Shown here in pieces: positions 9,242 to 18,360 of a stretch of DNA of 47,671 nt. How positions within the stretch are numbered: position 1 is the stretch's first letter; the number at the start of each line of letters is the position of its first letter. The stretch is from Methylomicrobium sp. (GTDB lineage Bacteria; Pseudomonadota; Gammaproteobacteria; Methylococcales; Methylomonadaceae): NCBI GenBank assembly GCA_018333785.1, contig JAGXSU010000062.1, positions 1 through 47,671 on the forward strand, given 5' to 3'. Under the pieces are notes generated by a model. The model was not told the DNA's origin and did not search any database. It saw nothing but the letters and a program-made list of their open reading frames with translations. Both the position numbers and the translations under genes were made by a program.

Positions 9242-9487
9242 TCACAGCGTTGAAATGAAGTCTGTTACATCGAACCCCGTAAACGGCCAAAACAAGGCCT
9301 TTTGACTTTCAGCATGCAACAAAACAGGGATACGAATCGCGTAAAGCGCTTGCCATTGCTCCTCCTCCGCTATATCGATGAGTTCCAGTTTCATCTCAGA
9401 ATTTAACTGCCTGCATTCAGTTAAAATCAATTCTGCCTCTTCACATAAGTGACAACCGGCAGTGCCCAATAACAGAAAATTTTGCAT
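9242..9487 (-). CDS. Glutaredoxin-like protein (DUF836/thioredoxin fold)
   Basis: Small thioredoxin-fold protein of 81 residues. FLLLGTAGCHLCEEAELIL gives the first strand, a CxxC motif (CHLC near residues 11-14) and the following helix. IRIPVLLH supplies the cis-proline, and the tail GFDVTDFISTL is typical of the DUF836 group. It likely acts as a cytoplasmic thiol-disulfide protein, substrate unknown. The ATG shares one base with the stop of the upstream yqhA-like gene (TGATG), so the two are probably co-translated. Confidence 0.75.
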   Translation of the reverse strand: MQNFLLLGTAGCHLCEEAELILTECRQLNSEMKLELIDIAEEEQWQALYAIRIPVLLHAESQKALFWPFTGFDVTDFISTL

Positions 9488-9993
9488 CAATGTTTTGTAA
9501 GCTTATCCAGGTAACCCATAAAAAAAGCGGACAACACAAAAGTCAAATGGACAATCACGTACCACATGATCTTATCGTTATCCGTTGCATGGATATTCAT
9601 AAACACTTTTAGCAAATGAATTGAAGAAATGGCAACGATGGATGATGCCACTTTCATTTTTAACGAAGTGTAGTCATGCGTGCCCAGCCAATCGAGCTTT
9701 TCGGCAGCCTCACTTAAATCCATTCTCGAGACGAAATTTTCATAACCGCTAAACATGACAATCACAATCAGGCTGGCAACCAATGTCAAATCAATCAGGG
9801 TCAATAATTTAAGAATTAACAACGATTCGTCCAATTCCAAAATGGAAGGAATGATGTGGATTAACTCCTGGAAAAATTTTATTGCCAGCGCCAACAGAGC
9901 TACACTCATTCCCAAATAAATGGGTGCCAATATCCAACGACTGGCATACATCAGCCTTTCCATTGAGCGCTCTATTTTTTCTCTTACCGGCAT
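9487..9993 (-). CDS. YqhA family (UPF0114) inner membrane protein
   Basis: Membrane protein of 168 residues with about four hydrophobic segments. The N-terminus [20 protein letters not shown] followed by [10 protein letters not shown] is characteristic of the YqhA/UPF0114 family, as are [27 protein letters not shown] and the [19 protein letters not shown] stretch. Biochemical function is unknown across the family. It is the first gene of a two-gene unit with the glutaredoxin-like gene. A MITE-like repeat separates it from metH upstream. Confidence 0.85.
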   Translation of the reverse strand: MPVREKIERSMERLMYASRWILAPIYLGMSVALLALAIKFFQELIHIIPSILELDESLLILKLLTLIDLTLVASLIVIVMFSGYENFVSRMDLSEAAEKLDWLGTHDYTSLKMKVASSIVAISSIHLLKVFMNIHATDNDKIMWYVIVHLTFVLSAFFMGYLDKLTKH

Positions 9994-10014
9994 ACTGTTT
10001 TTATTAAAAATTAA

Positions 10015-10218
10015 CCTAATTATAAAGATGTTTCAGCGCTTACTCTTGTCCATAATCGAGCGCGTCAGTCCGGCAGAGCCTGCCTCGGCCAGGGATTGCC
10101 AAAATCCAGGTCACATGGATAGTTCAAAGTCTACCATCCATGGCACTGGATGCCCCTTTCCAGACTGGCATGACGGGCTTATAGATTGAGCTGAATATCT
10201 TGCTTATCACGAAAAGTT
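10015..10218. repeat. MITE-like palindromic repeat, copy D
   Basis: Intergenic element between the yqhA-like gene and metH (both minus strand). Its left end (CCTAATTATAAAGATGTTTC) and right end are imperfect inverted repeats. The core has the ATCCAG/CTGGAT and CATGGAT/ATCCATG pairs shared with copy A. The right end reaches the metH stop codon at 10217-10219, so in the metH mRNA the element forms the immediate 3' untranslated structure. Confidence 0.75.
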
Positions 10219-13200
10219 AATGATGCAAATGCGCTGAAAGCCATCGTTCGGCAACTTCAACGGCGATTCCCTTGCGGGCAGCATAATCTTCTAACTGGTC
10301 ATTTTCTATTTTTCCCACATTGAAATATTGTGATTCCGGATGGGAAAAATACCAGCCACTGACCGCCGATGCGGGATACATGGCAAAGCTTTCAGTCAGT
10401 TCGATTCCGGTCGTGGGCGTCACGTTCAATAATTTAAACAATTTACTTTTTTCTGTGTGATCCGGGCAAGCCGGGTAGCCAGGCGCGGGCCTTATACCCT
10501 GATAAGACTCACTGATAAGTGCTTGCGCATCATAGGTTTCATTTTTGGCATACCCCCAGTAGTCTTTTCTCACCACTTGGTGCATGTATTCTGCAAAAGC
10601 TTCGGCAAGCCTATCGGCTAATGCTTTAAGCATAATGGAGCTGTAATCATCATGATCAAGCTCAAACTCTGCTAACTTTTCCTCAATACCGATACCTGTC
10701 GTTACGGCAAAGCCACCAATATAATCAGCTTTATGACTGTCATCAGGAGCGATAAAGTCTGACAGGCAATAATTAGGATGACCCGGTGCCTTCAAGCTCT
10801 GCTGGCGCAGTTGATGCAGTGTTTCCAATCTTTCCTGACGGCTGTCATCAGTAAATAAAACAATGTCATCGCCCTCGCTGTTTGCAGGGAAAAATCCAAT
10901 CACGGCCCTGGCTTTCAGCCATTTTTCATTAATTATTTTCTTCAGCATGCTTTGGGCATCTTCAAATAACTTTCTGGCTTCAACACCCACGATTTTATCG
11001 TCGAAAATTTTCGGGTATTTTCCGGCCAGTTCCCATGTCTGGAAAAAAGGCGTCCAATCTATATACCAAACCAGTGTATCCAACGGAAAATTATCGAATA
11101 CTTTGGTTCCTAAAAAGCTGGGCTTGCAAGGCTCAAAGTCTTTCCACAAGAATTTATTATTTCTAGCATCTTCCAGCGAATGTTGTTTTGCTTTTGCTTT
11201 ACGGCCTTTATGTCGCTCCCTGACCTCTTTATATTCCTCTCGGGTTTTCTCAACAAAGGCCGCTTTCAAATCGTCACTGAGCAAGTTACTGGCCACGCCC
11301 ACACTGCGCGATGCATCGGTTACATAGATCACCGGGCCGTGGTAATTGGGTTCAATTTTCACCGCAGTATGAGCCCGTGATGTGGTTGCCCCACCTATCA
11401 ATAAAGGAATATCAAACCCTTGCCGTTCCATTTCCTTGGCCATATGCACCATTTCATCAAGTGATGGCGTGATTAATCCGCTTAAGCCAATAATATCGAC
11501 TTTTTCGTCTCTGGCTGTTTGCAGGATTTTTTCGGCCGGCACCATTACCCCTAAGTCGATGACCTTGTAGTTGTTACATTGCAAAACCACACCGACAATA
11601 TTTTTACCGATATCATGCACATCACCTTTAACGGTAGCCATCAGGATTGTGCCGTTCGTTTGCACTTCACCCGACTGTTCTGCCTGCATAAACGGCATCA
11701 AAAATGCGACCGATTTTTTCATGACGCGCGCGGACTTGACGACCTGGGGTAAAAACATTTTACCGGCACCGAATAAATCGCCAACGACATTCATGCCGTC
11801 CATCAATGGACCTTCAATAACGTGCAAGGGTTTTTCTGCTTGCTGACGCGCCTCTTCAGTGTCTTCATCAATGAAATCGGCTATGCCTTTGACTAATGCG
11901 TGTTCCAAACGTTTACTGACAGGCCAGCTTCTCCATTCAAGATCTTCCTTGACTGCCACGCTGCCATCGCCACGGTATTTTTCAGCAATTTCTAATAATT
12001 TTTCTGTTCCTGTTGAGGTCCGGTTTAATACGACATCTTCAACGGCATCTTTCAGTTCTTTGGGTATGTCTTCATAAATGGCGAGCTGCCCTGCATTGAC
12101 GATCCCCATATCCATGCCCGCTTGGATTGCGTGGTATAAAAACACAGCATGGATAGCTTCTCTAACCGGATTATTGCCACGAAATGAGAACGAGACATTG
12201 GATACACCGCCTGAGACCAGCGCGTGAGGCAGGGTCCTTTTAATTTCTTGGGTGGCCTCGATAAAATCCATGCCGTAGTTATTATGTTCATCAATACCCG
12301 TTGCTATAGCAAAGATATTGGGATCAAAAATAATGTCTTCAGCAGGAAAATTGATTTTTTCAGTCAACAACGTGTAGGCTCTTTGACAGATTTTAACTTT
12401 CCTTTCCAGCGTGTCGGCCTGCCCCTCTTCATCGAAGGCCATTATGACCGCAGCTGCGCCATAACGCCGAATGAGCTTTGCATGCTCAAGAAAAACTTCC
12501 TCGCCTTCTTTTAACGAGATTGAATTAACGATTCCCTTACCTTGAATACATTTTAATCCGGCTTCCAAAATATCCCATTTTGATGAGTCCAGCATGATAG
12601 GCACTTTGGAGATATCCGGCTCTGCTGCAATAAGACGTAAGAATCTCACCATCGCATCTTTCGACTCCAACATGCCTTCATCCATGTTGATATCGATAAT
12701 CTGAGCACCGTTTTCTACTTGTTCCTTGGCGACTTCCAGTGCAGCCTCATAATTTTCTTCAACGATCAGGCGTTTAAACTTTGCCGAACCGGTAACATTG
12801 GTTCTTTCACCAACATTGACGAATAATGAGGCAGGACCAATATTCATTGGCTCTAATCCGGATAAGCGGCATTGTTTTTCAATCGTGGGTATAAGCCTCG
12901 GACTAAAATTCTGCACACTTTTGGCAATGGCCCGGATATGATCAGGAGTTGTCCCGCAACATCCGCCAATGATATTTAAATAACCGCTTGCGGCCCATTC
13001 AGCGATATGGACCGCCATATCTTCGGGCGATTCGTCATATTCACCGAATTCATTAGGTAACCCCGCGTTAGGGTGCGCAGAAACGAACACATCAGCGATA
13101 CCGGATATTTCTTCTATATGCTGACGTAATTCTTTTGCCCCTAATGCACAGTTGAATCCAAAAGAAATAGGCTCAACATGGCGCAATGAATTCCAGAATG

Positions 13201-13906
13201 CAGCAACAGTCTGCCCTGACAAGGTTCTTCCCGATGCATCAGTGATAGTTCCGGAAATCATCACCGGTAACTTATAACCCAAAGTCTCAAAATATTGATC
13301 CACTGCAAAAACAGCCGCTTTGGCATTAAGCGTGTCAAATATCGTTTCAATCAGGATGATATCGGCACCACCATCAATCAAACCACGCGTTGCTTCAGTA
13401 TAGGCTTCAACCAGCTCTTCAAAGGTAACGTTGCGATACCCCGGATCATTTACATCCGGCGACATCGATGCCGTTCTATTGGTCGGACCTAAAACACCCG
13501 CAACAAATCTCGGTTTATCAGGATTTTTATAGCTTATTTCATCAACGGCCAGCTTGGCTAAACGTGCAGACTCATTATTGATCTCATAGGCCAATTCCGA
13601 CATTTGATAATCCGCCATTGCAATTTTGGTGGAATTAAATGTATTCGTTTCAACAATGTCGGCACCCGCTTCAAGGTAAGCCAAGTGAATTGACTTAATG
13701 ATTTCGGGTTGCGTCAAAGACAAAAGATCATTATTACCTTTTAAATCAACCGGCCAATCAGCAAATCTTTCGCCTCGATAATCTTTTTCCTCCAGACGAT
13801 AACTTTGAATCATTGTCCCCATGGCGCCATCCAGTATTAAGATTCGCTTAGATAAAAGTTGCTTGAGGACTTCTAGTTTTGTCATTGAGTTGTCAATCAT
13901 ATTCAT
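10217..13906 (-). CDS. metH: Cobalamin-dependent methionine synthase
   Basis: MetH transfers a methyl group from 5-methyltetrahydrofolate to homocysteine through bound cobalamin. The length of 1229 residues matches the four-module enzyme. Seen in order are the homocysteine module with the zinc-cysteine motif [10 protein letters not shown], the pterin module ([22 protein letters not shown]), the B12 module with [14 protein letters not shown] supplying the axial histidine, and the C-terminal activation module ([12 protein letters not shown]). All modules look intact, so reactivation by S-adenosylmethionine is expected. The start could be ATG 13906, 13900 or 13885. The 65-bp gap to the divergent DUF2970 gene leaves no room for a B12 riboswitch. 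Confidence 0.97.
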   Translation of the reverse strand: MNMIDNSMTKLEVLKQLLSKRILILDGAMGTMIQSYRLEEKDYRGERFADWPVDLKGNNDLLSLTQPEIIKSIHLAYLEAGADIVETNTFNSTKIAMADYQMSELAYEINNESARLAKLAVDEISYKNPDKPRFVAGVLGPTNRTASMSPDVNDPGYRNVTFEELVEAYTEATRGLIDGGADIILIETIFDTLNAKAAVFAVDQYFETLGYKLPVMISGTITDASGRTLSGQTVAAFWNSLRHVEPISFGFNCALGAKELRQHIEEISGIADVFVSAHPNAGLPNEFGEYDESPEDMAVHIAEWAASGYLNIIGGCCGTTPDHIRAIAKSVQNFSPRLIPTIEKQCRLSGLEPMNIGPASLFVNVGERTNVTGSAKFKRLIVEENYEAALEVAKEQVENGAQIIDINMDEGMLESKDAMVRFLRLIAAEPDISKVPIMLDSSKWDILEAGLKCIQGKGIVNSISLKEGEEVFLEHAKLIRRYGAAAVIMAFDEEGQADTLERKVKICQRAYTLLTEKINFPAEDIIFDPNIFAIATGIDEHNNYGMDFIEATQEIKRTLPHALVSGGVSNVSFSFRGNNPVREAIHAVFLYHAIQAGMDMGIVNAGQLAIYEDIPKELKDAVEDVVLNRTSTGTEKLLEIAEKYRGDGSVAVKEDLEWRSWPVSKRLEHALVKGIADFIDEDTEEARQQAEKPLHVIEGPLMDGMNVVGDLFGAGKMFLPQVVKSARVMKKSVAFLMPFMQAEQSGEVQTNGTILMATVKGDVHDIGKNIVGVVLQCNNYKVIDLGVMVPAEKILQTARDEKVDIIGLSGLITPSLDEMVHMAKEMERQGFDIPLLIGGATTSRAHTAVKIEPNYHGPVIYVTDASRSVGVASNLLSDDLKAAFVEKTREEYKEVRERHKGRKAKAKQHSLEDARNNKFLWKDFEPCKPSFLGTKVFDNFPLDTLVWYIDWTPFFQTWELAGKYPKIFDDKIVGVEARKLFEDAQSMLKKIINEKWLKARAVIGFFPANSEGDDIVLFTDDSRQERLETLHQLRQQSLKAPGHPNYCLSDFIAPDDSHKADYIGGFAVTTGIGIEEKLAEFELDHDDYSSIMLKALADRLAEAFAEYMHQVVRKDYWGYAKNETYDAQALISESYQGIRPAPGYPACPDHTEKSKLFKLLNVTPTTGIELTESFAMYPASAVSGWYFSHPESQYFNVGKIENDQLEDYAARKGIAVEVAERWLSAHLHH

Positions 13907-13971
13907 AATTAATTGTTGCCGGAATGGTCAGCAGACTTTAGTATTCGGATCTGTTCGACACAGGAGAATTC

Positions 13972-14163
13972 ATGTCTAAAACTAATATTTTATCCGTCAT
14001 TAAAAGTGTCTTAGCCGCTGCAATTGGCGTCCAAAGTGATCAAAATAGGAAAAAGGATTTCGAAGAGGGTTCCTTTTCAAGTTTCATCATAGTAGGTTTA
14101 ATATTTACAGTATTGTTTATATTAGCCCTAAGTTATTTGGTATCCAAGATTATTGGTAGTTAA
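13972..14163 (+). CDS. DUF2970 family small membrane protein
   Basis: Protein of 63 residues. The N-terminal half has SVIKSVLAAAIGVQSDQNRK followed by DFEEGS, the signature of DUF2970, and the C-terminal half is a single transmembrane helix (FIIVGLIFTVLFILALSYLV). Function is unknown. An AGGAG site lies seven bases before the ATG. It is divergent from metH, with the 65-bp gap carrying both promoters, and it is followed by a strong terminator at 14235-14275. Confidence 0.75.
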   Translation: MSKTNILSVIKSVLAAAIGVQSDQNRKKDFEEGSFSSFIIVGLIFTVLFILALSYLVSKIIGS

Positions 14164-14234
14164 GCAATTTATTAAAAAAAGAAAGCTCAAAACACCACAG
14201 CTCTAATCGTTCAAATTTATTTGTAGCTTTAAAA

Positions 14235-14275
14235 CAGCAAAAAAAACCCAAGCTAAACTTGGGTTTTTTTTGCTG
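14235..14275. terminator. Bidirectional rho-independent terminator
   Basis: An 18-bp perfect inverted repeat (14235-14252 and 14258-14275) around a 5-base loop has CCCAAG/CTTGGG at the inner stem and runs of eight A and eight T on its flanks. It can therefore stop transcription from both the DUF2970 gene (plus) and the convergent unknown operon (minus) that ends at 14292. Confidence 0.9.
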
Positions 14276-14291
14276 TGCCTACCAGTTCGCT

Positions 14292-14714
14292 TTATTCAGA
14301 AGTTTTAAAGCTATTCTTTATGCCTATAAATAATTCTTTCCAACCACTAAAAATGCTGGCTACTGTCAGAGGCTCTTTTAATATCAACTTGGTTTTAACG
14401 AGGCCTACACTGATTATGCCAGCCAATGGCGGTAATACCTCAAAAAGCACTGACAACAACATGCCGCCGATACTTTGCGAACCGCCTGTTTTCCTGTCCC
14501 CAATACTGGTCAGTTCTCTATCATAATCTGGATTAATTTCAACACCTTTCATTCCGTCAATGATCCAGATGTTTAAATTGACAAAAAGGACTTGCACGGT
14601 CAAAAACAAAACCGAGCATGCAGCAACCCAAAACAAAACATTGTTTACCTTAGCTCTACTCGCTGATTGGAAAACCCAGAGGGCAACCAACACCATTATA
14701 ATTCCACCTATCAT
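14292..14714 (-). CDS. Unknown membrane protein
   Basis: Not recognised. The start at 14714 is chosen because AGAAGG lies eight bases upstream; this gives 140 residues. Visible are two closely spaced N-terminal transmembrane helices (MIGGIIMVLVALWVF and VLFWVAACSVLFLTVQVLFV), a polar loop with DYDRELTSIGDRKTGG, and a further hydrophobic stretch (MLLSVLFEVLPPLAGIISVG) before a cytosolic tail. It lies 26 bp downstream of the secreted protein at 14741-15136 on the same strand and probably shares its mRNA. Local AT content is high. Confidence 0.6.
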   Translation of the reverse strand: MIGGIIMVLVALWVFQSASRAKVNNVLFWVAACSVLFLTVQVLFVNLNIWIIDGMKGVEINPDYDRELTSIGDRKTGGSQSIGGMLLSVLFEVLPPLAGIISVGLVKTKLILKEPLTVASIFSGWKELFIGIKNSFKTSE

Positions 14715-14740
14715 TGTTATACCTTCTTGAAATTTAATTA

Positions 14741-15136
14741 TTATATTTTTGTTAAAAAGAAATAAAGGTAAGTACACTTGATTATCATGTCAGAACCTTC
14801 TTTTTCAATAACCTTACATGACTCGTATTTTTCTCTTCCAGGAGTTGACTGCTTTTTAATCATCCCGCCTTCAACGCTGTATTTTAAAGGTATCTCGAAC
14901 GATTTAGTTCGACCGCCTGTGTCTATTGCCTTTGTTTGGAGGATGCCATCAGTTCTAAAATCCCACTGAACATTTAATAATTTTTTATCTCCATCCAGCT
15001 TTGCAGCTTCCGCAGTTACATTCCATGCACCAATAATCTCAGATTGATCTTTCAGCATGACATCTGCATTTGCGGCAAGCGCCACTGAAAATGCTGCCAA
15101 GCTGCAACTTAATTTGTAACATAATTTTTTTATCAT
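14741..15136 (-). CDS. Unknown secreted protein, possibly lipocalin-like
   Basis: Protein of 131 residues with a signal peptide (MIKKLCYKLSCSLAAFSVAL, cleavage near ANA). The ATG at 15136 has GAGGA seven bases upstream. The mature part starts with IIGAWNVTAEA and contains WDFRTDGILQTKA, a pattern often seen in small lipocalin-like beta-barrels (GxW near the start, then a strand ending in xFxxDG). Two cysteines near the end (SCKV and KCTY) could pair. It is the first gene of a two-gene unit with the membrane protein downstream. Function is unknown and the fold suggestion is tentative. Confidence 0.6.
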   Translation of the reverse strand: MIKKLCYKLSCSLAAFSVALAANADVMLKDQSEIIGAWNVTAEAAKLDGDKKLLNVQWDFRTDGILQTKAIDTGGRTKSFEIPLKYSVEGGMIKKQSTPGREKYESCKVIEKEGSDMIIKCTYLYFFLTKI

Positions 15137-15255
15137 CAACCAGTCCTCATCATGCTCTAGTTTACCCACGAAATTGGATTATACCACACGGTAAAACGAG
15201 AACTAATTTAGTAACGGTTGAATACACTCAATCAATATCTCCCTTACTTTTTTCC

Positions 15256-15307
15256 TTGACTTTATTTTTACCTGAAGTATCATAAATGGCTCATTTGCTA
15301 TGCAAAT
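15256..15307 (+). promoter_or_regulatory. Promoter with operator-like palindrome for the 43-residue peptide
   Basis: TTGACT at 15256-15261 and TATCAT at 15278-15283 with 16-base spacing form a sigma-70-type promoter that would start transcription near 15290. Immediately downstream, ATTTGC-TAT-GCAAAT (15293-15307) is a perfect 6-3-6 palindrome placed where a repressor would block the start. Both were seen by eye; binding is an inference. Confidence 0.5.
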
Positions 15308-15345
15308 AGCACTTTCAATCATTAATAATTACAGGTGGGACACTC

Positions 15346-15477
15346 ATGGGTGCGATCTTAGATCTAACTGAAATGTTAAAAGAGCCAGCTGGCATGGTCG
15401 GCGCAATCGTTGTTATTGCTGCGGGTTACTTCCTAGTAAAATGGGTATTTGCCGAACCTAAAGACGAAGACAAATAA
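15346..15477 (+). CDS. 43-residue single-helix membrane peptide
   Basis: Small gene of 43 codons encoding a peptide with an amphipathic N-terminus (MGAILDLTEMLKEPAG), one transmembrane helix (MVGAIVVIAAGYFLVKWVFA) and a charged tail (EPKDEDK). Support for it being real: an AGGTGGG ribosome site six bases before the ATG, a good promoter at 15256-15283, and a terminator with a long U-run at 15509-15555, making a complete single-gene transcription unit. The family is not recognised. It lies between an unknown secretory operon and the HTTM-DCC gene, in the block beside pmoCAB. A subunit-like helix or stress peptide are both possible. Confidence 0.7.
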   Translation: MGAILDLTEMLKEPAGMVGAIVVIAAGYFLVKWVFAEPKDEDK

Positions 15478-15508
15478 AAAAGTCTTAAAACCGCTCTTTA
15501 TAAAAATC

Positions 15509-15555
15509 TAGGCCGTTGAGTAAGATCTGATCTTATCACGGCCTTATTTTTTTTC
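15509..15555 (+). terminator. Rho-independent terminator after the 43-residue peptide
   Basis: The arms AGGCCGT...TAAGATC and GATCTTA...ACGGCCT (15510-15545) pair with one bulge and are followed by a run of eight or more T. It separates the small peptide gene from the HTTM-DCC gene at 15600. Confidence 0.8.
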
Positions 15556-15599
15556 ATCTCCTTATACTTTATACTTTATACATTTGCTTCTAGCTTTCA

Positions 15600-17495
15600 A
15601 TGTATAAATATATTAGAAATCAAGTCACTCGACTATATAATCAAAAATCCCCTGCAATTGGTATTGGCATTTACCGTTCGTTATACGGTTTTGTAACGCT
15701 ACAAGAAATAATATTCCTACTTTACTTTAATCATTTAATATTTGACCCTATACCGTATATAGACGTCGAATACCCAATGATACCTTTCTTTCTTTGTCTT
15801 TGGGCAATATCCTCTTTTTTTATATTCATTGGCTTTCAATGCCAAATCTCACTTATAGTAAACTATATATTCTGGATTATTTTTGTCCAATTTACGCCTA
15901 TGCAACGCGACTTTGATGGTGGATTCGACGCGTTTATGATTGGCGCTGGTTTTTTTCTTATGTTTTTACCTACTGACAAAGCCTTCAGTATTGATCAACT
16001 AAGATCTAAATTAACCCATCCCTTTTTTCATCTGCACAAAAGCACTATTAATGAGATTCCTGCGCTTTGTTATTACGTTCCCATTCTTTTTTGCCTTGGC
16101 TTTCTTTATTTTGACTCTGCCATTCACAAGCTTTTTGCCGAACATTGGAGAAACGGCCTAGGCGCGTGGCTTCCATCAACACAGCCTTATTACATCTCTG
16201 CCATTGATTTCTCCTGGCTTTTAAATCAAGAATATTTGCAGAAATTTATTGGTTATTTAATTTTTGCCTTTCAATTCTCATTTGTCTTTTTATTTTTTAA
16301 TCGTTATTCACAACCCATTTATTTATTCATTGGCATGGGTTTACATGCAGGTATCGCTTTATCTTTAAATATCTATCCCTTTGGGATAGGCATGTTAATT
16401 TTTTATACTTTAATGATTCCATTTTCTTGGTGGAATTATCTTACATTACTCATCGAATCAAAAAACCCCAAGTTGACTGTTTTTTATGACAAAAACTGCC
16501 CTCTTTGCAATAGGACTGTATTCATACTAAAACACTTTGATATCTTTAATAATTTATCTTTTTTAAATGCTCAAGATCATGCTCATAGTCATCATCAATT
16601 ATCAGATATACCTATTGACATCTTGCTAACTGATCTTTATGCATTCGACAATAATAATGTATATAAAGGCCTGGATACTTATATCAATATCTTATTTAAA
16701 ATGCGGTATCTATCCCCAATTGGCCTTGCACTCAAAACCCCGGGCATTTATCGTTTTGCTAAAATCAAATACCGGAATATTGCCGACAATCGCCTACGTA
16801 ATCCTTGTGACATAGAATGCCACTTACCAAAACCGATTAAATCTTTCAGTTTTTACAGCTCTATTTTTGAATCCCCCGACCCATTAACTCAGAAAAATAA
16901 ACTTTCAAAATTAACCAAAGCGCTGCTTTTAATAGCTATCCTTCAACTCAATAGCACTATCCATTATGGACTTCTATACAGGCTCAATATTGACCTAAAA
17001 AACTCCACTTTAGGGCTAACACTTCATCAAGCCAGTAACTCACTGTTAATGCTTTCTCAGACCTTCCTTGGCATAATTCCACACGCTCTTTATCTCCATG
17101 ATCACTTCGCCGGATACAATCAGATAATTGCGATTACCTATCTTGATAATAATGGCAAAGAACAATGGCTGCCCTTCATAAATCAGGAAGGCCGCATATT
17201 AGCTCCTCACTGGGGCAGAGTTCACTCGATGTGGGCAAATATCGCTGTCACACCCCATATTGAGCCAAAACGGTTAAACAAATTTATCATGAAAGTTACT
17301 GCTTATTGGGCACCGAAATTAGGCTTATCTCTGGCTGACTCTACTTTTTACATTAAAACTAAACCTAACATTTCACCTAACCAGTGGATTTATGACCTCC
17401 GAAAAATTAATGCTTCAACTGAATGGTCAACCTCAGGAGTTGCCATCTGGAAGGACTTTACCTATTCTTCTAAACTTGACTTGAGCAATGACTAG
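15600..17495 (+). CDS. HTTM-DCC fusion membrane protein with unknown C-terminal domain
   Basis: Polytopic protein of 631 residues. Residues 1-285 are an HTTM (vitamin K-dependent carboxylase-like) membrane domain with several helices and conserved pieces such as FTPMQRDFDGGFD, DSAIHKLF, WRNGLGAW and GLHAGIAL. Residues 291-400 are a DCC-family (DUF393) thiol-oxidoreductase-like domain: LTVFYDKNCPLCNRTVFIL with CxxC at 300-303, then a RYLSPIGLALKTPGIYRFAK helix region. Residues 430-631 hold a further hydrophobic helix and an unrecognised domain. HTTM and DCC proteins are often encoded side by side, and here they form one polypeptide. Substrate is unknown; a redox or maturation role at the membrane is an inference. 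No clear Shine-Dalgarno was seen before the ATG at 15600. Confidence 0.75.
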   Translation: MYKYIRNQVTRLYNQKSPAIGIGIYRSLYGFVTLQEIIFLLYFNHLIFDPIPYIDVEYPMIPFFLCLWAISSFFIFIGFQCQISLIVNYIFWIIFVQFTPMQRDFDGGFDAFMIGAGFFLMFLPTDKAFSIDQLRSKLTHPFFHLHKSTINEIPALCYYVPILFCLGFLYFDSAIHKLFAEHWRNGLGAWLPSTQPYYISAIDFSWLLNQEYLQKFIGYLIFAFQFSFVFLFFNRYSQPIYLFIGMGLHAGIALSLNIYPFGIGMLIFYTLMIPFSWWNYLTLLIESKNPKLTVFYDKNCPLCNRTVFILKHFDIFNNLSFLNAQDHAHSHHQLSDIPIDILLTDLYAFDNNNVYKGLDTYINILFKMRYLSPIGLALKTPGIYRFAKIKYRNIADNRLRNPCDIECHLPKPIKSFSFYSSIFESPDPLTQKNKLSKLTKALLLIAILQLNSTIHYGLLYRLNIDLKNSTLGLTLHQASNSLLMLSQTFLGIIPHALYLHDHFAGYNQIIAITYLDNNGKEQWLPFINQEGRILAPHWGRVHSMWANIAVTPHIEPKRLNKFIMKVTAYWAPKLGLSLADSTFYIKTKPNISPNQWIYDLRKINASTEWSTSGVAIWKDFTYSSKLDLSND

Positions 17496-17520
17496 TCGCT
17501 TTTTTTATTTAAAATACAAG

Positions 17521-17549
17521 TTGCATAGCTTTTTTTCCCGTGATATAAA
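17521..17549 (+). promoter_or_regulatory. Sigma-70-type promoter for small lipoprotein
   Basis: TTGCAT (17521-17526) and TATAAA (17544-17549) are separated by the ideal 17 bases. The expected start site near 17556 leaves about 60 bases of leader before the lipoprotein ATG. Confidence 0.6.
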
Positions 17550-17616
17550 ATAGCTGTGCTATATGATTAGTACTTTATATAAATAAAATAATTCTATAGA
17601 AATTTTGGAGGATAGT

Positions 17617-17733
17617 ATGAAAAAAGTTATATCTCTTTTAGCAATGGCATTAATGATTGTTGGCTTGTCTGGTTGCTTAGACGATCCTGATTCATCAAAA
17701 CAAAAAGTAGAACAATCTACTATTAGCCTATAA
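17617..17733 (+). CDS. 38-residue predicted lipoprotein
   Basis: Short gene with a strong ribosome site (GGAGG six bases before ATG). It encodes a basic start (MKK), a hydrophobic segment and a perfect lipobox LSGC with the lipidated cysteine at residue 20. The mature part is only 19 residues, acidic then polar (CLDDPDSSKQK). It has its own promoter (17521-17549) and a textbook terminator (17741-17778), so it is very likely expressed. It is similar in size and layout to entericidin-type or other small outer-membrane lipoproteins, but no sequence family was recognised. It lies just downstream of the pmoB end, on the opposite strand. Confidence 0.7.
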   Translation: MKKVISLLAMALMIVGLSGCLDDPDSSKQKVEQSTISL

Positions 17734-17740
17734 TATATTT

Positions 17741-17778
17741 AAAACCCAACTTGTTATCTAGCAAGTTGGGTTTTTTAT
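17741..17778 (+). terminator. Rho-independent terminator after small lipoprotein
   Basis: A 13-bp perfect stem (17741-17753 with 17762-17774) contains AACCCAACTTG/CAAGTTGGGTT around an 8-base loop, and the descending arm runs into six T. Confidence 0.88.
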
Positions 17779-18280
17779 TGCCTGTAATAAATTAATTTTA
17801 GTGTTTCTTCATTTTCCATATTTTAATTAAATACCCGCTAAACATTAAGCACTCCTTGCCGATTCTATAAGACCCAAAATCGTCACTTATCTATAAGATC
17901 CTACTATTTTATATTCTTAATTTAAAGACTTATCCTTCTTTAAAACCCAAATAACCCTCAACCTATTAAACAACTTTCTTTTGTAATAAGTCATTTTTTA
18001 CAACAAGCTAGTTATTTTGCTTTCGAATATCTTTTCTTAAAGCCCCCCTTTTTTACTTCCATTATTATCGGGACATTTGGATACATAGCAATTCATTACC
18101 CTCTGACATATCTCTATCTAATACTGGTATACCGAAATCATTAACTTTCACTACTAGTTACGATCAAAACGCGTTAATTTCAACAACATTTCCATCTCCG
18201 TCATTAGTGACAAATCGAACTTACCTGTTTTTTTCAATTATTTCTAAATATACATTCAACAAATTTTGATTTATTTTATT
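17779..18280. other. AT-rich intergenic region with possible coding remnants
   Basis: There is no intact gene in about 500 bp between the lipoprotein terminator and the pmoB terminator. On the minus strand two adjacent short stretches in different frames read like protein: 18164-18220 (ending DGDGNVVEINAF, stop) and 18065-18151 (GTG start, VKVNDFGIPVLDRD, stop). This could be a decayed gene or chance. Confidence 0.35.
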
Positions 18281-18319
18281 CAAAAAAAAACCCCTGGTTA
18301 AGTAATTAACCAGGGGTTT
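18281..18319 (-). terminator. Rho-independent terminator of pmoCAB
   Basis: A 14-bp perfect stem (18288-18301 with 18306-18319) contains AACCCCTGGTTAA and its complement around a 4-base loop. On the minus strand it is followed by a run of about nine T (A-tract at 18282-18290). It lies 41 bp past the pmoB stop. Confidence 0.92.
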
Positions 18320-18360
18320 AGTTTTCTTAGTTAGATTTAACCTTAACTAAGATCCAAACA

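Noticed and set aside
10863-12514. Several plus-strand open frames opposite metH
   Set aside because: They are antisense shadows of a highly conserved coding region without start signals.
13907-13971. Possible cobalamin riboswitch before metH
   Set aside because: The gap to the divergent gene is only 65 bp and no B12-box-like sequence was seen.
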